A DNA stretch of 64,000 nucleotides from an uncultured Ignavibacteriota bacterium (GTDB taxonomy: Bacteria; Bacteroidota; Ignavibacteria; UBA10030; UBA8401): positions 302,477-366,476 of the forward strand of contig CAIOTF010000042.1 in the NCBI GenBank assembly GCA_903861125.1, given 5' to 3'. Shown in pieces: positions 15,309 through 23,769 of this stretch (position 1 is its first letter; every line of letters begins with the position of its first letter). Below the pieces are notes generated by a model, which searched no databases, had not been told where the DNA came from, and worked only from the letters and a program-made list of their open reading frames with translations. The position numbers were made by a program, and so were the translations under genes.

Positions 15309-17294
15309 TTATTTATTTTGGATCCACTTTTGAAGCGACTTAACGATGATCTCCAGATCCAGAATTAACGATTGGTTCTTTGCGTAATAAAGATCGTATT
15401 GCTCCCGTTCCTCAATGCTTAGTGCATTTTCATTTTGGATATGTATCAACCCGGTGACGCCGGGCTTACCACCGAAAATATTCTTCTGTGCAGGTGAAAA
15501 ATAGCCGACAATACTCATGGAACCGGACAGAACAAAGGGAAGCCGCATGATCGCCTTAACAAAACCTCCCGCCGGCCGCCTTGAAAAAACACGAATAAAA
15601 TATACAAAAGGGGCAATGGAAATCAAAAAGAAAAGACTGAACAGAATGTCAAAACAACGTTTTACAAAGCGATTTCCCAATTTCCCGATATTATAATCGA
15701 TCTCGATAAACGGGATCTCATCCAGCTGATCGATGCTCGGCTTGCCGATGATCACTTCAAGATTATTCGGCACCAGTCTGAAATTAACAAAACGATTACG
15801 GTTCTTCGCTATAACATCAAGAATTGTTGAATATGAAACAGCATCGGAAGAGAAGATCACTTCACTGATATGCTGATCCTGGATCACTTTCCCGATCGTC
15901 TCCATACTACCAAGGATCTCGATATCCTGAATCTTTTCACCGACACGTTTTCGATTGACATCAATAAAACCGACAACGGAATAACCGCCACCAACCTTTG
16001 CACGAAGTTTTTTCACGATCTCCTGACCCGATTGCCCGGCTCCGACAATGAGCGTACGCCTGCCAAACAATGTCGTGCGCGACGTCTTTTCGCCGAAACC
16101 AAGCAGCCGTAACAGCAGCCGCCAGCCCGGTATAAACATCAGCGATAAACCTCCCGAGATCAGCATAATCATACGGCTGAATGCAAAATCCTTTTCGAAC
16201 GCAACCATCGCCGCTATTACCGTGAACGCCGAAAACACTGCGGCAAAAGAACGCGAGACGGAAAGTTTGAACTCGGAATAGACTCCGTATAACAACAACG
16301 ATGTAAATACTATAAATGCCGGGATAATGAATGTCCACGGATAAGCATAGAGGGGAAAAGTGAACAGTGCATTTTTCCGGATATACTCCCCTATCAGGAT
16401 CGTGCCGATAACGATCGCCATATCAAGCACAGCAACAGCAGCCGGTTTTACCAAACGGGCCGAATTAGCGAGAATCCTTCTAAAATAAATACCGGAATAG
16501 ATGAACCATTCAAAGACCGGTGATCCGGTGTGATGTTTGCGGACAAACAATCGCATCGCATTATAGAAAACGTTTAACTCGTCTATGTCGCTCCGTTTAG
16601 TGCTCTCCCCTTTGTAGTGGATGATGGATGTTGTAGGAACATAATAGACTTTCCACCCTGCTTGTTGAACACGGAAGCACCAATCCAGATCTTCACCATA
16701 CATAAAAAATTTTTCGTCCAAACCGCCGATCTTCTCAAATACTTTCCGGTTGATCATCATAAATGAACCACTGACGGCGTCCACTTCATACGTATCGTCC
16801 GGATCCAAATAGGTAAGATTGTAGCGCGCAAATATTTTTGATTTTGGGAAGAGTGCGCTCAGTCCGAATGTCTTTGTGAATGCAGTCCACGGTGTCGGGA
16901 AACTCCTTCGGCAGGGAAGCTGCAGCGTGCCGTCGGGATTCAAGATCTTGCATCCAAGCATTCCCGCTTCAGTATGAGCATCAAAAAATGCGATAAGTTT
17001 TTCGAAGGTGTCTTCCTGAACCAGGGTGTCCGGATTGATCAGAAGTAGATATTTTCCCGTTGACCGATTAAGAGCCTGATTGTTCGCCTTTGCAAACCCA
17101 ACGTTGGAGGAATTTATGATAAGATTAACGTGCGGAAATTTTTTCTGGACAAGTTCAACACTTCCATCATCTGACGCATTGTCGACAACAAATATTTCCG
17201 ATGAATATCCCTCGAGCGCCTTGAACAATGAGATGAGCGCATTGTTCATAAATTCGCGGACGTTGTAATTAACAATGATGACAGAAATGTCCAT
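15309..17294 (-). CDS. fusion: GT2 glycosyltransferase plus degenerate polyprenyl glycosylphosphotransferase
   Basis: Residues 1-290 form a GT-A family 2 transferase (VIIVNYNVREF, VVDNASDDGS, NVGFAKANNQAL, LLINPDT, and the EDLDWCFR acid pair). Residues about 295-400 hold four membrane helices, then a nucleotide-binding domain (RTLIVGAGQSGQEIV, at about 415) as in the CoA_binding_3 part of WcaJ/WbaP proteins. From about 545 comes RFVKRCFDILFSLFFLISI, the re-entrant helix of a phosphoglycosyl transferase. The catalytic core is missing: neither KFRSM nor LDEIPQ is present, and the chain goes straight to GSMSIVGYFSPAQ and KPGVTGLIHI. The GT2 half looks active; the second half probably cannot transfer sugar-phosphate and may scaffold or regulate. 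It ends the polysaccharide locus. Confidence 0.88.
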   Translation of the reverse strand: MDISVIIVNYNVREFMNNALISLFKALEGYSSEIFVVDNASDDGSVELVQKKFPHVNLIINSSNVGFAKANNQALNRSTGKYLLLINPDTLVQEDTFEKLIAFFDAHTEAGMLGCKILNPDGTLQLPCRRSFPTPWTAFTKTFGLSALFPKSKIFARYNLTYLDPDDTYEVDAVSGSFMMINRKVFEKIGGLDEKFFMYGEDLDWCFRVQQAGWKVYYVPTTSIIHYKGESTKRSDIDELNVFYNAMRLFVRKHHTGSPVFEWFIYSGIYFRRILANSARLVKPAAVAVLDMAIVIGTILIGEYIRKNALFTFPLYAYPWTFIIPAFIVFTSLLLYGVYSEFKLSVSRSFAAVFSAFTVIAAMVAFEKDFAFSRMIMLISGGLSLMFIPGWRLLLRLLGFGEKTSRTTLFGRRTLIVGAGQSGQEIVKKLRAKVGGGYSVVGFIDVNRKRVGEKIQDIEILGSMETIGKVIQDQHISEVIFSSDAVSYSTILDVIAKNRNRFVNFRLVPNNLEVIIGKPSIDQLDEIPFIEIDYNIGKLGNRFVKRCFDILFSLFFLISIAPFVYFIRVFSRRPAGGFVKAIMRLPFVLSGSMSIVGYFSPAQKNIFGGKPGVTGLIHIQNENALSIEEREQYDLYYAKNQSLILDLEIIVKSLQKWIQNK

Positions 17295-17338
17295 CAGGAA
17301 GGATCGATATAAACAACTGTTAGCGTATGATGAGTGAG

Positions 17339-18055
17339 TTATAATTTATTGAATATACTTCGCGCTTTTAACTTCCATACCATGAAGGCCGCTTCATACA
17401 CAATCTTTTTGTTCATCTTGGAGACGCCTACGCGACGATCAACAAAAACGATCGGCATCTCAAGCAGGGTGAATCCTTTTTTCCATGCAAGAAAGTTTGT
17501 CTCTATCTGGAACGCATAACCGTTTGAGCGTAAACCGTCGATATTGATTGACTCAAGCACTTTCCGTTTATAGCATTTGAATCCGGCCGTTGCATCATGC
17601 ACAGGCATTCCGGTGATCACGCGTGTATAGATGTTGGCAGAATAGCTCAGGATCAGCCGCTTCATCGGCCAGTTCACGACATTCACTCCTTTAATATAGC
17701 GCGAACCGATAAGCACATCGCATTCATCCATTTTGCTGAGCATGATGGGAATTTCTTTCGGATTATGCGAAAAATCCGCATCCATCTCAAAGATAAAATC
17801 GAACTTCCGCTCGATGGCATATTTGAATCCGGCAACATATGCCGTTCCGAGACCGAGTTTTCGTGCACGCTGCAGCATGTGAATGCGCGGATTCGATTCC
17901 ATCATTTTCTTTACAATGTCCGCAGTACCATCGGGTGAATTATCATCCACAATAAGCACTTCCACAATCTCGGATTGCTGAAGAACTTCGGTGATGACTT
18001 TTTCCGCATTTTGCGCTTCGTTGAACGTTGGGATAATGACAAGTGCTTTTGGCAT
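17339..18055 (-). CDS. polyprenol monophosphomannose synthase-like GT2 (DPM1 family)
   Basis: The 238-residue protein is a soluble GT-A transferase: ALVIIPTFNEAQN, VLIVDDNSPDGTADIV, the DXD-type MDADFSHNP, and LIGSRYIKG with the C-terminal FKCYKR/QIETNFLAWKKG segments typical of DPM1-like enzymes that load mannose or another sugar onto polyprenyl phosphate. There is no C-terminal membrane domain. Its ATG overlaps the stop of the upstream phosphotransferase gene (TAATG), so the two are probably translated together. It could supply a lipid-linked sugar donor for the polymer. Confidence 0.9.
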   Translation of the reverse strand: MPKALVIIPTFNEAQNAEKVITEVLQQSEIVEVLIVDDNSPDGTADIVKKMMESNPRIHMLQRARKLGLGTAYVAGFKYAIERKFDFIFEMDADFSHNPKEIPIMLSKMDECDVLIGSRYIKGVNVVNWPMKRLILSYSANIYTRVITGMPVHDATAGFKCYKRKVLESINIDGLRSNGYAFQIETNFLAWKKGFTLLEMPIVFVDRRVGVSKMNKKIVYEAAFMVWKLKARSIFNKL

Positions 18056-19437
18056 TAGTTACCTTTACCGGTTATCATGACATAAAAAGTCATTAACAGG
18101 ATTTTGATATCCATCCTGAACGACATGTTTTCTATATAAAAAAGATCGTATCTCACTTTTGATTTCACATCTTCTATTGACGTATCATATCCCTGTTTGA
18201 TCTGCGCCCAACCCGTAATTCCCGGTTTTACCGAGAGTCTCCGTTTATAAAGAGGAATCTCTTTTGACAGCATATCAACAAAATGCGGTCGCTCTGGACG
18301 CGGACCCACCAGACTCATTTCTCCCCGGACAACATCAAAGAACTGAGGAATCTCATCAAGCCGTGTTTTCCGTAAAAATCTTCCTACCGACGTGATTCGC
18401 GGATCGTTGGTTGTTGCCCAGACCGGACCGGTCCTCGATTCTGCATCCTGATACATTGACCGGAATTTATGCATATAAAATAATTTCCCGTTGAATCCTA
18501 CCCGCTCCTGACTATAGACAAGAGGCCCCGGTGAATTCAGCCTGATCGCTATCGCTGCAAAAATCCATATAGGGGAAGAGATGGTTAAGATCAGGATCGA
18601 TACTATGATATCCGTTAATCGTTTCGCACTCTCTTCCCACGGCTGCATGATATGCGGCATGATCTCGATGAGAGGAAAGCCGTATATCTGATTCGTCCGC
18701 GCCTGCCCGGAAATAATATCATACATATCCGGAATTATTTTGATGGAAACATCGAACCCGGTAGAAAGCGATACAACACTGAGAACCGTTTCCCTCTGCT
18801 GCGAATCAAGTGCGAGCAGGATGTTCCGGATCCCTCTGCTCTGTATTAGTTCCGGAATATTATCGATCACCCCAAGAACGGGAAGCGGAAGTAGACTCTT
18901 TGTATCGTCGAGCGAAAGGAATCCGATCACTTTGTATCCAAGCGCCGGATATTTTTTTACCGATTCAAACAGCTCTATTGCTTTTGCCCCCGTCCCCACG
19001 ATAATCGTTTCACTTTGCCCTATCCCCCGCATCAATAATCGTTTCCGGAAACTGCGGACGCCGATCCTGCCGACGCCGACAAAGAAAAGCATCAGAACCC
19101 AATACATTAAAATAATGGAACGATTTGCCGAATATGTTGCATTCCGTTCGTCATCAAAGAAAATGACGAAGAACAATCCCATGCATCCTACAGAAATCGC
19201 CCGGAAGATCGCCGCAAATTCATCGGTCCGTGATTTTGCGTACCATGCCCGGTACAATCCAAAAAAAATAAAGACCGACAGCCAAAACAGATACATGATC
19301 ATCATCGGCATGATCAGATCCGGTTGCGCCTGCACCTCGATGATACGGCTTTCCACCCGCAGCAAATAATAACAGATCCACGCCAGGTTGACCGCAAAGA
19401 AATCAAAAAATATTATTTTTCGTTCAAATTGTTTCAC
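18055..19437 (-). CDS. polyprenyl glycosylphosphotransferase (initiating enzyme, WcaJ/WbaP type)
   Basis: The 460-residue protein transfers a sugar-phosphate from a nucleotide sugar to undecaprenyl phosphate, the first step of polymer synthesis. It has four N-terminal helices, a nucleotide-binding-like middle domain (ETIIVGTGAKAIELFE) and an intact C-terminal PGT domain: RLTDIIVSILIL re-entrant helix, SPGPLVYSQERVG, MHKFRSM, the Asp-Glu dyad in KTRLDEIPQFFDV, GEMSLVGPRPERP and KPGITGWAQI. The start is GTG with AGGTT nearby. It contrasts with the degenerate copy two genes downstream. Confidence 0.93.
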   Translation of the reverse strand: MKQFERKIIFFDFFAVNLAWICYYLLRVESRIIEVQAQPDLIMPMMIMYLFWLSVFIFFGLYRAWYAKSRTDEFAAIFRAISVGCMGLFFVIFFDDERNATYSANRSIILMYWVLMLFFVGVGRIGVRSFRKRLLMRGIGQSETIIVGTGAKAIELFESVKKYPALGYKVIGFLSLDDTKSLLPLPVLGVIDNIPELIQSRGIRNILLALDSQQRETVLSVVSLSTGFDVSIKIIPDMYDIISGQARTNQIYGFPLIEIMPHIMQPWEESAKRLTDIIVSILILTISSPIWIFAAIAIRLNSPGPLVYSQERVGFNGKLFYMHKFRSMYQDAESRTGPVWATTNDPRITSVGRFLRKTRLDEIPQFFDVVRGEMSLVGPRPERPHFVDMLSKEIPLYKRRLSVKPGITGWAQIKQGYDTSIEDVKSKVRYDLFYIENMSFRMDIKILLMTFYVMITGKGN

Positions 19438-19443
19438 TTTAAC

Positions 19444-20595
19444 CTACCGTGTTGCCTTCCACGCAGCCTTTTGCGTTCCCCGCAGAAAACGGAAGAACCC
19501 AATCAGCAGTCCTAAATTAGCCAGCAAAAAATAATATGGAAGCGTAAAGAGTTTCAACGGATGTGATATCCTGTCAAGGATCAGGCCTATACATCCCAAA
19601 CCGGCAAACACCAACTGCATATCAAAAATTACTGCAAATATTTTTGAATCACCGCTCAGAAAAAGACTCGATAAAAAAATGATCACCAGCAAGAACGGGA
19701 CAAACCATCGGATGATCTTATGGGAAAAAAAACCAAAAGCGATAAATCCATATTTCGGATGAAGCAAATGGATGATATCCTTAAGACAATTGAAGTTTCC
19801 CGCACTGATCCGGATCTTTCTATGGAATTCCTTCATCGACGATTCCGTCGAATCCTCCCAGCCGTACACCGTTTTATCATAAATAATTCTATAGCCCTGA
19901 GCAACAACATTCATTGGGATCAGGAAATCATCGGTAATTGCAATCGCTGCCGGCAATGGTCTGAATAAATGTTTCCGTATGGCGTAGATCGCCCCCGTAG
20001 CACCGAATGTTGTGTGAAAATTTCCCTCTAATTCTTTTATACGGTTCTCATACTCCCAATAAAATGATTCTCCCTTGCCGCCGGAATTATCATCCGATGA
20101 ACGTAATTGCAGATAACCGCAAACGCCGCCGATTGATTCATCCGAAAAATGGCGCACAAAATTCTTGAACACGTTCTTATCGTAAAACGTATTTGCATCG
20201 GAAAAGATCAATATTTCATTGTTGGCTTTTAATGCCAAATCGTTTAAGACCGACGCTTTTCCCCTGCGGTCAGGAAATGCAATCAGTGTAACATTTTGGG
20301 ACACGTACTCTGCTGCAATGGCATTCGTTCCATCGGATGAACCATCCGATCCGATCAGTATTTCCACCTTCTCTTTCGGATAATCAAGAGAAAGAAGATT
20401 TTCAATCCGCTGCCGAATGATACTCTCTTCATTATATGCGGATATGATGACGGAGATGGTCACATCACGGTCCGTCTTCTTTTCCTCTCTCCGAACCGCC
20501 GCACCCCTGAATATCCATAATAGCACCGGATAGAATACATAGGAGTGAAACACTAAAAAAATAACCGTCCAAAATATGATTTTAATAAATATCAT
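19444..20595 (-). CDS. membrane-bound family 2 glycosyltransferase
   Basis: The 383-residue protein has one N-terminal membrane helix (IFWTVIFLVFHSYVFYPVLL), a GT2 catalytic domain at about 45-270 (VIISAYNEESIIRQ, LIGSDGSSDGT, FSDANTFYD, the TDDFLIP acidic motif and an RKIRISAGNF segment in the place of QxxRW) and three C-terminal helices. The architecture is that of processive or membrane-anchored transferases of the BcsA/IcaA group. The ATG used lies eight bases after the preceding stop; a TTG start further upstream would overlap that gene. Confidence 0.88.
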   Translation of the reverse strand: MIFIKIIFWTVIFLVFHSYVFYPVLLWIFRGAAVRREEKKTDRDVTISVIISAYNEESIIRQRIENLLSLDYPKEKVEILIGSDGSSDGTNAIAAEYVSQNVTLIAFPDRRGKASVLNDLALKANNEILIFSDANTFYDKNVFKNFVRHFSDESIGGVCGYLQLRSSDDNSGGKGESFYWEYENRIKELEGNFHTTFGATGAIYAIRKHLFRPLPAAIAITDDFLIPMNVVAQGYRIIYDKTVYGWEDSTESSMKEFHRKIRISAGNFNCLKDIIHLLHPKYGFIAFGFFSHKIIRWFVPFLLVIIFLSSLFLSGDSKIFAVIFDMQLVFAGLGCIGLILDRISHPLKLFTLPYYFLLANLGLLIGFFRFLRGTQKAAWKATR

Positions 20596-20602
20596 GTAAT
20601 AA

Positions 20603-21703
20603 TTAATGCGATGATTGAAACGACATTGCTGCAAGAATCTGCCGGAATCTTTTTTCGTACGTATGATCGTTCAACGTACGCCGCTGTCCGGCAAGACGGA
20701 TCGACTCGCGCTCTTCTTCGTGATTCAAATAAAAAGAAATTTTCCCTACAAGTTCATCAAAATTCCGGAACAAAACAATTTCTTTGTCGGGAATATAATA
20801 CTGATCAATCCCATCAACGAACTCCGTCAGCAAAAATCCCCCGTGACCAGGGATCTCAAAGTTCCTCCCTTTTATCTGCGGCCGCTGATGGTGGTACAAT
20901 GTTTTGACTTCCCTGACCAGTTCAAAAGGAGTATTCAGGTGGAACGTACTATCGCTTCGACGATGCAAGAATATTTTTGCAAGCCGTTTCAAAGTCACAC
21001 TGTTTGTACTTGCTGTAAAATTGAGGTTGATCTTGCTCAGGACAATCTTCTGCTTCATCTCATCCCCTGCTAATCTGCCGTTTTCCCATCCATTTCCCCA
21101 GCATTCCACTGAAATATTTTTTTGCTGTAAGTTCCGGACAATATCACGCCGGGTTGAATGCGCCTGCCCGATAAATGATATTTCATGCAGATAATTGCCG
21201 CTCTGCGGTGAACCAGAAAATTGGTTGAATCCCCACTGAGAGAGGATCACGTTTGTGCAACCTATTCGCTTGTATTTTTCCACCGATTCATGATCCGTCG
21301 TCACGATCCAATGAAATACCGGCGCATACAGTTTGGAATAAAGATCGAACCGCCAATGATCATCGGTGAACCAATTGACGGTTATCGCACCGCTTTTCTC
21401 TGTGACCCAGCGAATTGTTTCTTTCAATATCTCATCAGTAAAAAGTACAAAAAAACAGATGTCAGGTTTTTTTTCTTTTACTGCCTCAATAAGCAGATCG
21501 TTCATTGAGGTCCTATCTTGCTTCACCAATACTTCGTCGAAGAAAAATGAATCAACATGAATGCTTTCCATTTTTTCGAATGTGCCGAGAAAATTCACGT
21601 ATTCGTGACAGAGTCCCCGGTTCGGATCACCATAGTCGTACATCATTCCTATATATAGAAGACGAATTTCCTTAGGGGGTGAACTATGTTGTGAAAGATT
21701 CAT
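20603..21703 (-). CDS. CgeB-like glycosyltransferase
   Basis: The 366-residue protein resembles the CgeB/DUF3880 group of GT-B transferases: an N-terminal Rossmann half (LLYIGMMYDYGDP, VNWFTDDHWRFD), a linker with VILSQWGFN and a C-terminal half with HEISFIGQAHSTRRD, KINLNFTAS and RNFEIPGHGGFLLTEF. The last motif is the conserved donor-side site. It begins directly at the stop of the upstream glycosyltransferase (TAGATG). The sugar it transfers cannot be told. Confidence 0.82.
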   Translation of the reverse strand: MNLSQHSSPPKEIRLLYIGMMYDYGDPNRGLCHEYVNFLGTFEKMESIHVDSFFFDEVLVKQDRTSMNDLLIEAVKEKKPDICFFVLFTDEILKETIRWVTEKSGAITVNWFTDDHWRFDLYSKLYAPVFHWIVTTDHESVEKYKRIGCTNVILSQWGFNQFSGSPQSGNYLHEISFIGQAHSTRRDIVRNLQQKNISVECWGNGWENGRLAGDEMKQKIVLSKINLNFTASTNSVTLKRLAKIFLHRRSDSTFHLNTPFELVREVKTLYHHQRPQIKGRNFEIPGHGGFLLTEFVDGIDQYYIPDKEIVLFRNFDELVGKISFYLNHEEERESIRLAGQRRTLNDHTYEKRFRQILAAMSFQSSH

Positions 21704-22888
21704 CTATGAAGGCGTAGTTTTTGAAAATGAATGCTTGCCGGAATCAATTCTTTCAATAATTCCGGAAACACGTTCGACAATATTTTTCCAGGAATATTGT
21801 TCCGCTATACTCTTCCGCTCTTTGCGTTTGCTGATATCGGTGTCTTTCAAAGCAGTGCCGATAAGTTCAACAAAATGGTCTGCATGGTCCGCAATATTCA
21901 CAACGTTGCTAAAGGTTCTTACTGCCGGAAGATCTGTCGAAACAACAGGCATTCCGACCGAAAGATATTCAACAATCTTCAACGGATTCATAGCCAACGA
22001 AAGCTGATTCACCACTCTCGGATTAAGAGCAATATCAAATGCATTGGCATACTGTGCAATCTTTTCATAAGGGATAAGACCTAAAAAATAAATGTTCTTT
22101 TCCCTCGTCAACGGAGAAATATCAATATGCCCATGAGGTCGACCCATCAGCACAAACGATACATCTGGATATGCCTTTGCACAACGAACGATAAGACCAA
22201 TATCAACGTATGAACCAATCTGTCCGAAAAAACCGGCGATAGGTCTTTTTATTTCTGCTAAATCCGACGGTATTGACTTTTCGCAATTATTAAACATATC
22301 ATAATCCACGCCCATCGGTAAATAATGATTCTCTCCTGATGCAGCAATTCTGGTCTTTTGGAGAGGTTCCGAGAGAGCAAAGGAACTATCAACTTTCTTG
22401 AGGATTACTTTTTCGAGAGGTGTAACACACGAATACACTCCGTCATACTGAGTGTAATCATCCAGACAAAAATAATGATTGGATGATTCTCCCAGTGTTC
22501 CGATTACATCGGCAACCATTGGAGTCGACGGCAGCGAAATGACATTTCTAAAATCCAATTCTTTCATTTTTTTCGCTATCACTTTACGAAGAAGTCCGTC
22601 ATTCAATGTTTTTACGCCCGGTACATCGTAGAATGGAATAACACCCGGATGTATCTTTCCTGAGAGAATTTTTTCGTTGGGATGCGGATCGTGGGTAGAA
22701 AACATTTCCCTAAGACGATTACCGATCCTTTTTACATCATACATATGAAATCGCGGCCGGCGTATGCTGACCGAGCCGACCCAGAGAATTCTATTCTTCG
22801 GTGCAAGCTGATGTGCAAAACGTTCCATCACGGAGGGGAACCAATTCCAATCGCCTCCATAGATGATAATGTCACGCCCTTCAATCAT
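21704..22888 (-). CDS. GT-B glycosyltransferase (GT4-like)
   Basis: The 394-residue protein begins IIIYGGDWNWFPSVMERFAH, resembling the N-terminal part of TuaH-type transferases, and has a C-terminal Rossmann domain with IAGFFGQIGSYVDI, FVLMGRPHG, NIYFLGLIPYEKIAQYA and the nucleotide-sugar motif LNPLKIVEYLSVGMPVVSTDLP (given in part as KIVEYLSVGMPVVS). The glutamate in VEYLS is the usual GT4 donor-binding residue. It is cytoplasmic and follows the DUF268 gene in the polysaccharide locus. Acceptor and donor are unknown. Confidence 0.88.
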   Translation of the reverse strand: MIEGRDIIIYGGDWNWFPSVMERFAHQLAPKNRILWVGSVSIRRPRFHMYDVKRIGNRLREMFSTHDPHPNEKILSGKIHPGVIPFYDVPGVKTLNDGLLRKVIAKKMKELDFRNVISLPSTPMVADVIGTLGESSNHYFCLDDYTQYDGVYSCVTPLEKVILKKVDSSFALSEPLQKTRIAASGENHYLPMGVDYDMFNNCEKSIPSDLAEIKRPIAGFFGQIGSYVDIGLIVRCAKAYPDVSFVLMGRPHGHIDISPLTREKNIYFLGLIPYEKIAQYANAFDIALNPRVVNQLSLAMNPLKIVEYLSVGMPVVSTDLPAVRTFSNVVNIADHADHFVELIGTALKDTDISKRKERKSIAEQYSWKNIVERVSGIIERIDSGKHSFSKTTPS

Positions 22889-22923
22889 TTACAATATTCC
22901 TTACAACCATTGTTCGATAGATA

Positions 22924-23763
22924 TTATTTTATTTTTTTGAACTCAAATATTCCGCAGCCATACACGCAACCTACATTTGTCTCTTTTTCTCTTTCGCCAA
23001 GCTGAATGTTCTCGTGAAGATCACCCATATCATCAATGTATGAGAAACCGATCAATTCAAATTTATCTTTCGCCAAATTCAGAATCGTATCAATATTAAA
23101 TACGCGGTGCGAATTAAAATCGATCCTTTGCTGCCCAATAGGTGTTGAGAGATAAAATATTCCGTCTTTCTTTAGGATATTCGAGAGATTTTCAAATCCG
23201 ATTTTGTAACCGTTAATATTCAACGGATCACCATAACGACCTAGACCAAAATGCTCGATCGTATGCAGGCACGAAAGCGAATCGCAATACTCATTGTATT
23301 GCGGATTAGGATTCATCAGGTCTGCCTGAGAGAAAATGATGTTTTTTATTTTTGTCTTCAGCGGACGAATATCCAATACCTCAATCGGACGGAATGTGGC
23401 AACATGGGCAACAAATCCGTCAACCCGCGATCCTACGTCGACGTGTTTTTTAGGATTGCGTTCGAATATTTTCCGGGCCACAAAAATATCCTGATAAAAA
23501 TAGGTTCCTTCAGCCACACCGCTTGCGGCATATTTATCCTCAAGATTCGGCATAATCAGGCGGAATTTCCACGGCTGTTCCGAAGCATTGTTTGCATTCT
23601 TTAAGACAAAATAATCCTTCACTACAAGAGGCAGTCCGCGGATTGCATCAACAAATTTCAGTATATCAAATCCGAGAGCCGTTGTCCAAGAATAGACTCT
23701 TTTTACAAGTAGTGATCTTGTTCCGAGAGCTTTTAATTTTCGTTTAGTTTCAATTGATGGCAT
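22924..23763 (-). CDS. DUF268 protein, methyltransferase-like fold
   Basis: The 279-residue protein carries the DUF268 signatures HVDVGSRVDGFVAHVA, EVLDIRPL and CDSLSCLHTIEHFGLGRYGD, with STPIGQQRIDFNSHRVF toward the C-terminus. The layout (glycine motif, acidic end of the second strand, then a DxLxxLHxIEH segment) resembles Rossmann SAM-dependent methyltransferases. DUF268 members occur often in surface polysaccharide loci, as here between a glycosyltransferase and a secreted protein. Sugar O-methylation or another modification is a guess; no activity is established to my knowledge. Confidence 0.85.
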   Translation of the reverse strand: MPSIETKRKLKALGTRSLLVKRVYSWTTALGFDILKFVDAIRGLPLVVKDYFVLKNANNASEQPWKFRLIMPNLEDKYAASGVAEGTYFYQDIFVARKIFERNPKKHVDVGSRVDGFVAHVATFRPIEVLDIRPLKTKIKNIIFSQADLMNPNPQYNEYCDSLSCLHTIEHFGLGRYGDPLNINGYKIGFENLSNILKKDGIFYLSTPIGQQRIDFNSHRVFNIDTILNLAKDKFELIGFSYIDDMGDLHENIQLGEREKETNVGCVYGCGIFEFKKIK

Positions 23764-23769
23764 GATATC

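Noticed and set aside
18740..19369. 209-codon open frame on the plus strand
   Set aside because: It is opposite the intact glycosylphosphotransferase gene and has low-complexity, unlikely protein composition.
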